A stretch of DNA of 43,319 nt from a virus, in the IMG/VR virus record IMGVR_UViG_3300004461_001679, positions 1 through 43,319 of that record; one strand, written 5' to 3'. Below the pieces are notes generated by a model. It saw only the letters and a list, made by a program, of their open reading frames with translations, was not told the DNA's origin and did no database searches. The position numbers were made by a program, and so were the translations under genes. Below, piece by piece: positions 15,664 to 22,867 of this stretch. The stretch's first letter is position 1, and each line of letters opens with the position of its first letter.

Positions 15664-16256
15664 TGTGCTACCTCATATGAATAATTGTAAATTTTTCTAC
15701 AAAACAATCTTGGTGTTTGATTAGATTTATGCTCAAATTGAATATCACCAGTAGTACACAACTGCTTTAAGTCTACATCAAAGGAATAATCAGGAACACT
15801 TGTATTGTGTTGTGGTGTAGTAAAAAATTTAAACACATTATTGTCTTGTTTTACTGTGTTTTGTATTATATTTTTTAAATCATCATCTATACTAACGTTC
15901 CATTTTTTATTTTTCATATCCAGTTTGAATCTAACACATGAATCTTTATCATTTTTTATTATTTCGTAAACCACTTTGTTAGTATGGTTGTCTGTTTTTA
16001 TATCAGTTTGCAGTTTGTTGTTTACTACATACCGCGATTCGACAACATATTCGGTGTCTTTGAATACTACTCTGTAATCTGATAGTTGCTTTGATCCGCT
16101 TTGAACCTGTGTTGCTAGTTCTTCTGTAATTTCTACACTGTGTCCTTGTTGTTGCACACTACACCCAAGCACTTCATTAGATTCTGGATTGAAATGAAAA
16201 TAATATTTCACTGCAGGACGTATTACATCAAATTCTAGCGGCGGTCTTATGTTCAT
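15660..16256 (-). CDS. Hypothetical protein, 198 aa
   Basis: Not recognised. The sequence MNIRPPLEFDVIRPAVKYYFHF leads into a charged, beta-strand-rich protein with repeated YRVVF/SRYVV-type strands, three cysteines and no signal peptide, membrane segment or nucleotide motif. The ATG at 16256 overlaps the previous stop as ATGA with GGAG eight bases before it. It sits exactly between the two pairs of glycosyltransferase-like genes, so a partner, chaperone or acceptor role is plausible but unproven. It could be a carrier or substrate protein for the modifying enzymes. Confidence 0.65.
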   Translation of the reverse strand: MNIRPPLEFDVIRPAVKYYFHFNPESNEVLGCSVQQQGHSVEITEELATQVQSGSKQLSDYRVVFKDTEYVVESRYVVNNKLQTDIKTDNHTNKVVYEIIKNDKDSCVRFKLDMKNKKWNVSIDDDLKNIIQNTVKQDNNVFKFFTTPQHNTSVPDYSFDVDLKQLCTTGDIQFEHKSNQTPRLFCRKIYNYSYEVAQ

Positions 16257-17074
16257 TGTAGTTGCTCCAGCATCTTGTCTGTTAAAAAATTATCTTCCAC
16301 ATAGTGAAACAAACCGTGTTGTTTAATATTGCCTACAAATAATTCATTTTGTGAATTAAGATTGTAATCAATTTGTTCAGTCCACAACTTTAATTGACTT
16401 TGATAGTGTTGTATTTTGGGTTTCATGTGAGTAAATGTTAAATTGTTATGTTTACTGAAAACTTTGTGTTGTATACCCAACAACTTAATTGCTATTGCAG
16501 TAGCAACATCCATACTACACCAAGACTGTGTTTTATTTTTTGTGAAACGTTTGCTGTATTGTTCATAGTTTATCACTATATCTGTTAATAATTTAAAAAA
16601 TACTTCGTTGTTTTTGCATTTTTTAAAATAATGAAATCCACAATACACATTAGGTAATGAATTTTCCACAAAGACTTTTCTATAATAATCACTTGTTACC
16701 CAATCATTTCTGTAAGTTTTTACTTTATTGGTATAATATAATTCATAGTTGCTTAACTGTTTCCACCAATGTTCTATGTTTTCCAACAACAGCATATCTA
16801 CATCTATCACAATAGATTGGTCAAATGGACTGGTATTATAAATTTTACATCTATTATTAACTTTCCAGTCACTGTCGACTGCTAGATCATCTCCGGGTAT
16901 GTCTTTGATTATATCAAAGTGCTTTTGATAGTTTTCAGGGACAACAATATCAGTGATCAAACACACTTGCTCGTTGGGCATAAATTTTTTAATGCTTAAA
17001 CTACAAGCGACTGCTTGTTTAAGATAATCACAAACATCGTTCTTCTGTACAAATAATATAAAACCTCTATTCAT
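16253..17074 (-). CDS. Glycosyltransferase-like protein (GT8/GT-A type), 273 aa (second of a pair)
   Basis: RGFILFVQKNDVCDYLKQA opens a GT-A-like fold, and IVIDVDMLLLENI has a DxD motif (Asp91-Val-Asp93) in the context 'I-hydrophobic-DxDML', as in family 8-like transferases that use UDP-sugars. It is a paralogue of 17067-17879 (FxxNxxxxDYxKQAxxCxxxIKK and VCLIT are common to both). The ATG at 17074 overlaps the previous stop by 8 bases (ATGAATAG), without an evident Shine-Dalgarno. Length is in the range of GT8 members. Probably a cytoplasmic sugar transferase; the sugar and acceptor are unknown. Confidence 0.6.
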   Translation of the reverse strand: MNRGFILFVQKNDVCDYLKQAVACSLSIKKFMPNEQVCLITDIVVPENYQKHFDIIKDIPGDDLAVDSDWKVNNRCKIYNTSPFDQSIVIDVDMLLLENIEHWWKQLSNYELYYTNKVKTYRNDWVTSDYYRKVFVENSLPNVYCGFHYFKKCKNNEVFFKLLTDIVINYEQYSKRFTKNKTQSWCSMDVATAIAIKLLGIQHKVFSKHNNLTFTHMKPKIQHYQSQLKLWTEQIDYNLNSQNELFVGNIKQHGLFHYVEDNFLTDKMLEQLQ

Positions 17075-17879
17075 GTTGATCTATAATTTTATTCAATCCT
17101 ATTTTGTTCATTATGTGTATGTTCATATCTTTTATTTGACATTTCGTTCCTCGTTCAAATGTAAAACTCCATTTATTATCCACGTACGAGTTTACCTTAT
17201 CTTTGTCTGTGGTATAAAACAGTTTGCCTGGCAGTTGTTTGGGCCAATCGGTTTTATCAAAATTATTAATCATATGAATTGCCACAGCAAATGCAAAGTC
17301 GTTTCTGTAAATTGTGTTTATAATTTGATATTTGAACCTATAAAATTCCCATTCATTTTTTACATGATTAATTAATTCAAATAAAATTTTAGTTCTTTCA
17401 GTTTTCTTAAAATAAAACACTGTGGCCCAACACATTTCAATACCAGTATCGCTTATGTATTTCATTTCCTCAGTGTATCTGGATTCAAAGTCTATGTGTT
17501 GTGCTTTGTAATTAATTAAAAAGTCTTCCTTGCTGTCAAACACTTTGTTAAGATTGTTGTTTGCTACCACATAGTCTGTGTCCATCACAATGGTTTCATC
17601 ATATGGTGTTAAAGAGTACGCATCGGGTCTTGAAGTGTTGTTCCAGAAATCTTCATAACGTTGTGTAGCATTATTGAATGTTTTAGTTTGAGTAGTGGTT
17701 GGCTTTTTTACCACAATCACATGATTAAAATTATTGTGATCTTCATTGAATTTGTCTGACGTAATCAAACACACTGGCAAATTTAGATGTTTCTTTATTT
17801 GTCCTGCACAAAAATTAGCCTGTTTGACATAATCCACAGTGCTGTTGTTGTGTGCAAAAAGCAAAACTCCTTTGGTCAT
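17067..17879 (-). CDS. Glycosyltransferase-like protein (GT8/GT-A type), 270 aa (first of a pair)
   Basis: TIVMDTDYVVANNNL gives the DxD motif (Asp100-Thr-Asp102), and KGVLLFAHNNSTVDYVKQANFC at the N-terminus (residues 3-24) matches the paralogue. A later Cys-containing segment (IEMCWATVFYFKK) aligns with VYCGFHYFKK in the partner protein, suggesting a shared active-site wall. It follows the small 111-aa gene after 2 bases, with GGTGAG upstream of the ATG at 17879. It is the second gene from the early-type promoter at 18230-18258. The pair could add two sugars to one acceptor. Confidence 0.6.
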   Translation of the reverse strand: MTKGVLLFAHNNSTVDYVKQANFCAGQIKKHLNLPVCLITSDKFNEDHNNFNHVIVVKKPTTTQTKTFNNATQRYEDFWNNTSRPDAYSLTPYDETIVMDTDYVVANNNLNKVFDSKEDFLINYKAQHIDFESRYTEEMKYISDTGIEMCWATVFYFKKTERTKILFELINHVKNEWEFYRFKYQIINTIYRNDFAFAVAIHMINNFDKTDWPKQLPGKLFYTTDKDKVNSYVDNKWSFTFERGTKCQIKDMNIHIMNKIGLNKIIDQHE

Positions 17880-17881
17880 GA

Positions 17882-18217
17882 TTAGATCTCACCTTTATCT
17901 TTCACCAATTGATTGTATTCCACAAAGTACTGATTTAGATTACGTTGATACAAGTCAGTAATATTGTTGTGAAAGGAGTTGATGTCTGTGATTTTTACCG
18001 GAAGTTTGTAATCATCAAGAAAAATTGCTTCATTAGTTTTTTTGATGTTCATCAATGTTAAACAATAGTTGATTAGATTGAGATCAACGGTAAATTGATG
18101 TCCTTGAGTGTACAAGATATTATTCTCAAGACACTGTTCTTTTAACAGTTTTATTTGATTGTTGAACGTGCTTAGACGCTCTGCGTATTCCAAAGATTTT
18201 GATAAGGATTCATCCAT
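17882..18217 (-). CDS. Small protein of unknown function, 111 aa
   Basis: First gene of the enzyme operon. It begins MDESLSKSLEYAERL, with heptad-like leucine and charged residues, so a helical/coiled-coil protein is likely; the C-terminal half (NSFHNNITDLYQRNLNQYFVEYNQLVKD) is also helical. No catalytic motif is visible. Similar short helical proteins occur beside tail-fibre genes in T4-like marine phages and may be fibre chaperones, but that is from memory of genome layout. It is also the size of a possible peptide substrate for the radical SAM enzymes, though it has no obvious leader/core or cysteine-rich segment. The ATG at 18217 lacks a Shine-Dalgarno and would follow a leader of only ~6 bases from the predicted start of transcription. 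Confidence 0.6.
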   Translation of the reverse strand: MDESLSKSLEYAERLSTFNNQIKLLKEQCLENNILYTQGHQFTVDLNLINYCLTLMNIKKTNEAIFLDDYKLPVKITDINSFHNNITDLYQRNLNQYFVEYNQLVKDKGEI

Positions 18218-18234
18218 AATATTAAAAATATTAT
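18216..18234. repeat. AT-only inverted repeat over the -10 and start codon
   Basis: ATAATATT, three A, AATATTAT: a perfect 8-base palindrome with a 3-base loop. It lies over the minus-strand -10 box (18235-18230), the predicted transcription start (~18223) and the first two bases of the start codon (18217-18215). It could be an operator or could form a hairpin at the mRNA 5' end. All A/T content makes chance occurrence fairly likely in this AT-rich sequence. Confidence 0.35.
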
Positions 18235-18258
18235 ACTTGATTTTTGGATATAAGTCAA
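18230..18258 (-). promoter_or_regulatory. Strong sigma70-type promoter for the enzyme operon
   Basis: On the minus strand TTGACT (18258-18253) and TATAAT (18235-18230) are separated by exactly 17 bases. This differs from the bacterial consensus at one position only. It lies in the 48-base gap between the last structural gene (stop at 18266) and the ATG at 18217, the largest gap on this strand. The predicted transcription start is near 18223. It would make the enzyme operon readable by unmodified host RNA polymerase, i.e. early in infection, unlike the fibre genes behind late boxes. Confidence 0.75.
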
Positions 18259-18265
18259 CTATAGA

Positions 18266-19135
18266 TTAGAAATTATCGCCAGAACCACGCACAACTCCTG
18301 GTGCAGTACCAATTACATCTGTGATTGCTGTTGCTGTGTAGAAGTTAGATGTTAAATTAGAAATATTTTCATCTGGATTACCACCTGATTCGTCTCTCCA
18401 AGTTACTGTGAATCGTATTTGAGTAGCACTTGATTGAATTACATCTACATAATAATCGTTTTGAGCATATGCTCCACCACCTGCATCAAAGTTTGATAAT
18501 AGTCTTTGTGAGGATCCTGTTAATTCAAAATTTCCTACTGATGATCCATCCACTGTACCGTTTCCTGTATGTGTTGTTCCATGAGCACTAAATTTAAGAT
18601 TTCCGCCCATTACTGAATTCCAAGAACTACCTTTTGAACTGGAATCTGATGTGCTGGATGAAATTTGAATATATCCACCTGAGTTAAAATAATATCTTCT
18701 AGCGTCTGCAGATGTAAAATTTACGTTCACAATAAGAGTAATTGTTCCATTCCATGAACCTCTTGTGTTAGATAAAGCAGTTGCAACAACTTGTTGCGTT
18801 GAATCAACTGTTAATCTATTTGTGCTGATTGTTGTCGCTAATGCTTCGTATTGATCCCAACCTGTGTAACTAACACCATCATTTTCTTTGATCAAGTCAC
18901 CTTGATTGACTGCTTGAATTACATTTGTTGATGGATTGCCACCAGTTTGGTGTTTGTATGCTTTTCTTAAATCTTCGTATGAGTTATTGATGTTTGTTGC
19001 GTTGATCAAATCGCCAACTTGTACAGACTGAGTTGTAAGTGTTTGTCCATAACCAGTGTCACCTGAACCATTTCCTAACACATTATCTATCTGTTGTCTT
19101 AAAGTGTTGAATCTATTTGCTGTTACTAAAGCCAT
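18266..19135 (-). CDS. Probable virion structural protein (tail/fibre), 289 aa
   Basis: The protein starts MALVTANRFNTLRQQID and is rich in Gly, Ser, Thr and Asn with alternating beta-strands, as in tail-fibre or adhesin proteins. It has no enzymatic motif. The N-terminal ~100 residues are more helical and could be an attachment segment; the rest (NGTITLIVNVNFTS, TGNGTVDGSSVGNFELTG) looks like beta-sandwich. Proteins with this beginning are found with fibre genes in marine T4-like phages. It is preceded by the late-promoter box at 19162-19156, and a Shine-Dalgarno-like AGGA lies before the ATG at 19135. It closes the structural module: the enzyme operon starts just after. Receptor binding or virion decoration is inference. 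Confidence 0.65.
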   Translation of the reverse strand: MALVTANRFNTLRQQIDNVLGNGSGDTGYGQTLTTQSVQVGDLINATNINNSYEDLRKAYKHQTGGNPSTNVIQAVNQGDLIKENDGVSYTGWDQYEALATTISTNRLTVDSTQQVVATALSNTRGSWNGTITLIVNVNFTSADARRYYFNSGGYIQISSSTSDSSSKGSSWNSVMGGNLKFSAHGTTHTGNGTVDGSSVGNFELTGSSQRLLSNFDAGGGAYAQNDYYVDVIQSSATQIRFTVTWRDESGGNPDENISNLTSNFYTATAITDVIGTAPGVVRGSGDNF

Positions 19136-19150
19136 TTATTTTTATTCCTA

Positions 19151-20629
19151 CTAACTATTTATTAGGCGTAGTGCTACCTCAACCAGTTTTGTGGATGTAT
19201 CTGAATTTGATTCTAATGCAAAACCAACCAATTGTCCTTTTTTGGTTGTAGTACCTAAACCTAAATCTGCCGCATAAATTTTTTCACCTTTTTCAACTGC
19301 ACCTGTAACTTTAACTGGCACACGTCCAACAAAAGCAATTGCTTGTCCTTCAGCGTCTTTGTTCATTAAGAAACCAGGATTGCCTGATATAACTCCAAAC
19401 ACATTGCCACCAAATGGACCACCATCAAAGAATGCTGTTGTTTCTGCGTCACCACCAATTGCCATTACTGTTCCAACTTCGTATTCTTTATCTGTTGAGT
19501 AAATCTCAGCCAAGTCAGCATAAGAAGCCTGTGTTGCTCTACCATTGAACACACTGGCTGTAATTTCTCCTGATGCATCTCTCAATGCTGTGGTGTTGTT
19601 TACAGCATTTGTAGAACCTAAATATGTTGTTGCACCAAAGTCTATACCTGAAGCACTGTCTGCCAACCCTTTAAAATAGTTTGCATGTACTTCGTACCAC
19701 TTGTCTGTTACTATTCCTAAATTTTTATTACCAGTACCTGGAAGAATACCGTCTGCATTTACAAAAGCGATTTCATTAACAGTACCACTATCATTAACTT
19801 TTAAAGAAATTTTACTGCCTATTTCATTGGCAATAGATCCTTCTGTACCATTCACTATTGAAACTTTTAAATCATTTGAATCTCCAACAGTAAATCCTAC
19901 ATCACCAAATCTTACAATACTAGAAAAAGCACTTGCTCCTGATCTAATAAAGTCTGCGGCTAAAAATCCACCCAATCTATCTGAGTTGGATGAAGTACCC
20001 CAATATCTATGATCTGTAGATGTAACACCATTTGTTGTTGACTGTGTGTTTACTAATGTAATACCTTTTTTAACAACATCGAATCCTGTAATTTGGTTAG
20101 ATGGATCTGTTGTACCTATTGTGAATTCTGCTGAACTGAATAACATCACAGTATCATTATTAATTTTACCTTCAATAATGAGTTGGTTGGCATTTAAATT
20201 ATCTCTAATCTGTCTTGAAACAAATTGAGTAACTGTGCTACCTGTACCTTGTGGACCTACAAGAACAAAACTTGTTCCGTCCCAAGCATACAATTGACTG
20301 TTTGCTGTGTCCCACCAAAAATCACCAGTGGTTAATCCTACTGGTGCAGTGGCACTAACTTCAGCACCGCCTGTTGTTCTGAATTTTGTTCCATCATAAA
20401 ACTTTAATTTACTTAAAGATGTATCAAACCATATTTGTCCACCCATAGGACGACTTGGTTGACTACCACTAGCAAAGTTTTCTAATAGGTGTAAAAAGTT
20501 TTCATTTTGGATTTCGCCGTATCCAGCATAATTTTTACCTATAAAACGTAGATTAGTTGTGTTGTCAATAGTACCGTCTTCTACAGTTGCTATCAGTGTT
20601 CCATCAAATTTGTTAACAATATATGCCAT
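19151..20629 (-). CDS. Tail-fibre-like protein with C-terminal peptidase-G2-like domain, 492 aa
   Basis: Residues ~1-125 form the module shared with the next two fibre genes (YGEIQNENFLHLLENFA, then GQIWFD and LKFYDGTKF). A beta-rich shaft follows, with strand repeats and DNxNAN-type turns. From about residue 370 the C-terminus (YADLAEIY, then FVGRVPVKVTGAVEKGEKIYA) resembles the peptidase G2/IMC autoprocessing domains of phage fibres, which trimerise and may be cleaved off. It has its own late box (20654-20648) and AAAGGG upstream of the ATG at 20629. It likely forms part of the host-binding apparatus. I am sure of the module sharing, less so of autoproteolysis. Confidence 0.7.
   Translation of the reverse strand: MAYIVNKFDGTLIATVEDGTIDNTTNLRFIGKNYAGYGEIQNENFLHLLENFASGSQPSRPMGGQIWFDTSLSKLKFYDGTKFRTTGGAEVSATAPVGLTTGDFWWDTANSQLYAWDGTSFVLVGPQGTGSTVTQFVSRQIRDNLNANQLIIEGKINNDTVMLFSSAEFTIGTTDPSNQITGFDVVKKGITLVNTQSTTNGVTSTDHRYWGTSSNSDRLGGFLAADFIRSGASAFSSIVRFGDVGFTVGDSNDLKVSIVNGTEGSIANEIGSKISLKVNDSGTVNEIAFVNADGILPGTGNKNLGIVTDKWYEVHANYFKGLADSASGIDFGATTYLGSTNAVNNTTALRDASGEITASVFNGRATQASYADLAEIYSTDKEYEVGTVMAIGGDAETTAFFDGGPFGGNVFGVISGNPGFLMNKDAEGQAIAFVGRVPVKVTGAVEKGEKIYAADLGLGTTTKKGQLVGFALESNSDTSTKLVEVALRLINS
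19156..19162 (-). promoter_or_regulatory. T4-type late promoter box (ATAAATA)
   Basis: CTAATAAATAG on the minus strand, with the core ending 20 bases before the ATG at 19135 and an AGGA site in between. It overlaps the stop end of the 19151-20629 gene. It matches the ATAAATA late-gene -10 element of T4-like phages. Confidence 0.6.
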
Positions 20630-20647
20630 AATACCCTTTGTTTCTTA

Positions 20648-20654
20648 TATTTAT
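20648..20654 (-). promoter_or_regulatory. T4-type late promoter box (ATAAATA)
   Basis: CGATAAATATAAG on the minus strand in the 30-base gap before the ATG at 20629. The core ends 18 bases before the start, with AAAGGG between. Same spacing class as at 19135 and 25512. Confidence 0.65.
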
Positions 20655-20659
20655 CGTTC

Positions 20660-22867
20660 CTACGAAGTTAATGTTAGTGTTATTTCTCTATCAAATTGCC
20701 AAACACCGCCATTAACACCAAATTGTAATAATTTTCTTGTAGGAGCAAAAGTGATCGATCCTGTTACGTTTGATGCATTAGACAGCTCTTCTAACACCTG
20801 TTTGTTTGCGGCACCCACAACTGGAGTTCTTTCTACTGTACCAACTGTACAAGTAGCACTGCCCCACCCTGCCGCTGAAGTATCCAAATTGATTGTGAAA
20901 CTCACAAAGTTTGGAGATTCTGCTGGAAATTCTGCCGCCTGTATTGTGTAATTGCCGTCAATATTTGCTGACACACCGTTCACCACAGTTGTGCCTGTGA
21001 TTACAACTGTTTGAGCACCTTCATAATAGTGCGAAGCAGTTGTTGTAATTTTTGTTGTTGTTCCTAAACTTGGATTTTGTGCACCAAATTGAACACTTGA
21101 AATAGTTCTTTGTTGTACAGTGACAGTTTGATCCACTTGAGCATAATTTTTCAAAGTTGAAAAATCAATTGTTGGTATTGTGAATCCTCCACCTACACCA
21201 TAATCAACTGTTAACACTCTTGCTAAAGCACCATCACCTCTTGCAGGTATCACACTGTTAACAAATATACCTAATGGTGGTTCAGCAGAACCACTTCCGT
21301 ATCCTGCAACAGGATATAATGTTTCTAATACTTCTCTTGTGTTAAGATAGTTGTTTCCCACTGCGTTTTGTGTAAAGCCTGATACATCTAATTGTAAACT
21401 AATAATTGCAGATCCATCTGTGTATTCTTTTGTGGCAACATCCGAAGCATTAATTGGTGCCCCAACGCCTGTAATTCTTTTGTTATTTAAAACTTCTATA
21501 GCCGCCGTGTCTGAACTTAATTTTAATGACTGTGAGTTTTGACTGGTAATTGTTGATCCATTAATATTAACATCATCTACATCTAAACTTACTAATGTTC
21601 CCAAAGATGTTAATGACGATCCTAAAACCGAACCACCTAAAGCAGTTTCTGTCAACACAGTGTTTGTGTTTATTTTTAATCCTCTGCCAATAGCAAAATC
21701 AAGCCATTCTGAACTTGTCCAAGCATCTGTGCCGTCTGCCCAGGCAAATGTTTTATCACCGTCTGTAGATTTTAAAGTTATTCCACCACCATTTGCTCCA
21801 GCATCGTTAGTTGTTGCACCTGTACTGGAAAGATTTAATTCTATGTTTTTGTCTTCAACTCTTAAAGTTACTGTGTCAACTGCTGTTTGTGTTCCGCCTA
21901 TGGTTAAGTTTCCATCTATGATTGCATTTCCACCTACATGCAAAGTTGCTGTTGGAGATGCTTTATAAATCCCTACTGCTGAAGCAGAAGAATCTATTTT
22001 GAATGCTGAAACTTCAGCCGGTGTTCGTACTTTAATTTCTACATCTTGATTTGATAGTTGGTTTGCTATTGTGAATGCATTGTTAGTGAATTGTAGTTTT
22101 GTGTTCTGATTTAGACCAACAGTTAAACCTGCATTGTTTTGAATTGTAAGAGCACCTGTGGTTGTGTCATCACTGTCTGAAACCAAATATTGATCTGCTG
22201 TACGAACAACACCATTGCCGTCCACTAATGATTCAGCAATTGTGGCTGTGCCTTTGTATTTGTAATCTGTACCTACTGTGTTAAAACCTTTTACTATTGT
22301 TCCTGATGGATTAGCAACTGTGACTAATTCAGCAATTCTAGATGCTACCGTTGGTGTAAAGTTTGAATTTGAATGAACGCCAACAATGTTACCACCTACA
22401 AACATTTTAATCACTGTTTGTGTAATATTTTGTGTGTCAAGCACACTTACTACTTGATGACCTGATGTTCCTTGTGCTGTTGAATAATCAGGACCTACTA
22501 GTTGTAATCTTGTACCATCATAAAAATACAATTGACTTGTTACACTGTTAATCCAAAGATCACCTGCAACCATGTTAGGTTGTGTCTCTGCAACTGTTGT
22601 TCCGCCTGATGATGTAAATGATGATCCGTTATAAACTTTTAATCTATTCTCTGCTGTGTCAAACCAAAGTTGTCCTCTGATAGGATTGATAGGAGCAGAT
22701 GTATTAGAAAAGTTTTCTAATAATTGTATAAAGTTTTCATTTAATACTTCGCCAAAACCTGAATAGTTTCTTCCTATCAGTGTAAGATCACTGGAAGTGG
22801 TATCTAATTGACCGTCAACTAAATCTACAAGTAAACTGCCGTCAGTTTTATTCAACCTATAACTCAT
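20660..22867 (-). CDS. Tail-fibre-like protein, 735 aa
   Basis: It carries the shared N-terminal module (YSGFGEVLNENFIQLLENFS, GQLWFDTAENRLKVYNG) and then a long beta-rich body. In the middle, LHVGGNAIIDGNLTIGGT followed by VEDKNIELN is a motif repeatedly found in fibres of marine T4-like phages. A DVNINGSTITS segment follows. The last ~260 residues are Thr/Val-rich and have no recognised domain; unlike its neighbours it lacks a collar or peptidase-like end. The start codon overlaps the previous gene as TAATG with a strong GGAGG upstream. Probably a distal fibre or a fibre subunit; the receptor is unknown. Confidence 0.75.
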   Translation of the reverse strand: MSYRLNKTDGSLLVDLVDGQLDTTSSDLTLIGRNYSGFGEVLNENFIQLLENFSNTSAPINPIRGQLWFDTAENRLKVYNGSSFTSSGGTTVAETQPNMVAGDLWINSVTSQLYFYDGTRLQLVGPDYSTAQGTSGHQVVSVLDTQNITQTVIKMFVGGNIVGVHSNSNFTPTVASRIAELVTVANPSGTIVKGFNTVGTDYKYKGTATIAESLVDGNGVVRTADQYLVSDSDDTTTGALTIQNNAGLTVGLNQNTKLQFTNNAFTIANQLSNQDVEIKVRTPAEVSAFKIDSSASAVGIYKASPTATLHVGGNAIIDGNLTIGGTQTAVDTVTLRVEDKNIELNLSSTGATTNDAGANGGGITLKSTDGDKTFAWADGTDAWTSSEWLDFAIGRGLKINTNTVLTETALGGSVLGSSLTSLGTLVSLDVDDVNINGSTITSQNSQSLKLSSDTAAIEVLNNKRITGVGAPINASDVATKEYTDGSAIISLQLDVSGFTQNAVGNNYLNTREVLETLYPVAGYGSGSAEPPLGIFVNSVIPARGDGALARVLTVDYGVGGGFTIPTIDFSTLKNYAQVDQTVTVQQRTISSVQFGAQNPSLGTTTKITTTASHYYEGAQTVVITGTTVVNGVSANIDGNYTIQAAEFPAESPNFVSFTINLDTSAAGWGSATCTVGTVERTPVVGAANKQVLEELSNASNVTGSITFAPTRKLLQFGVNGGVWQFDREITLTLTS

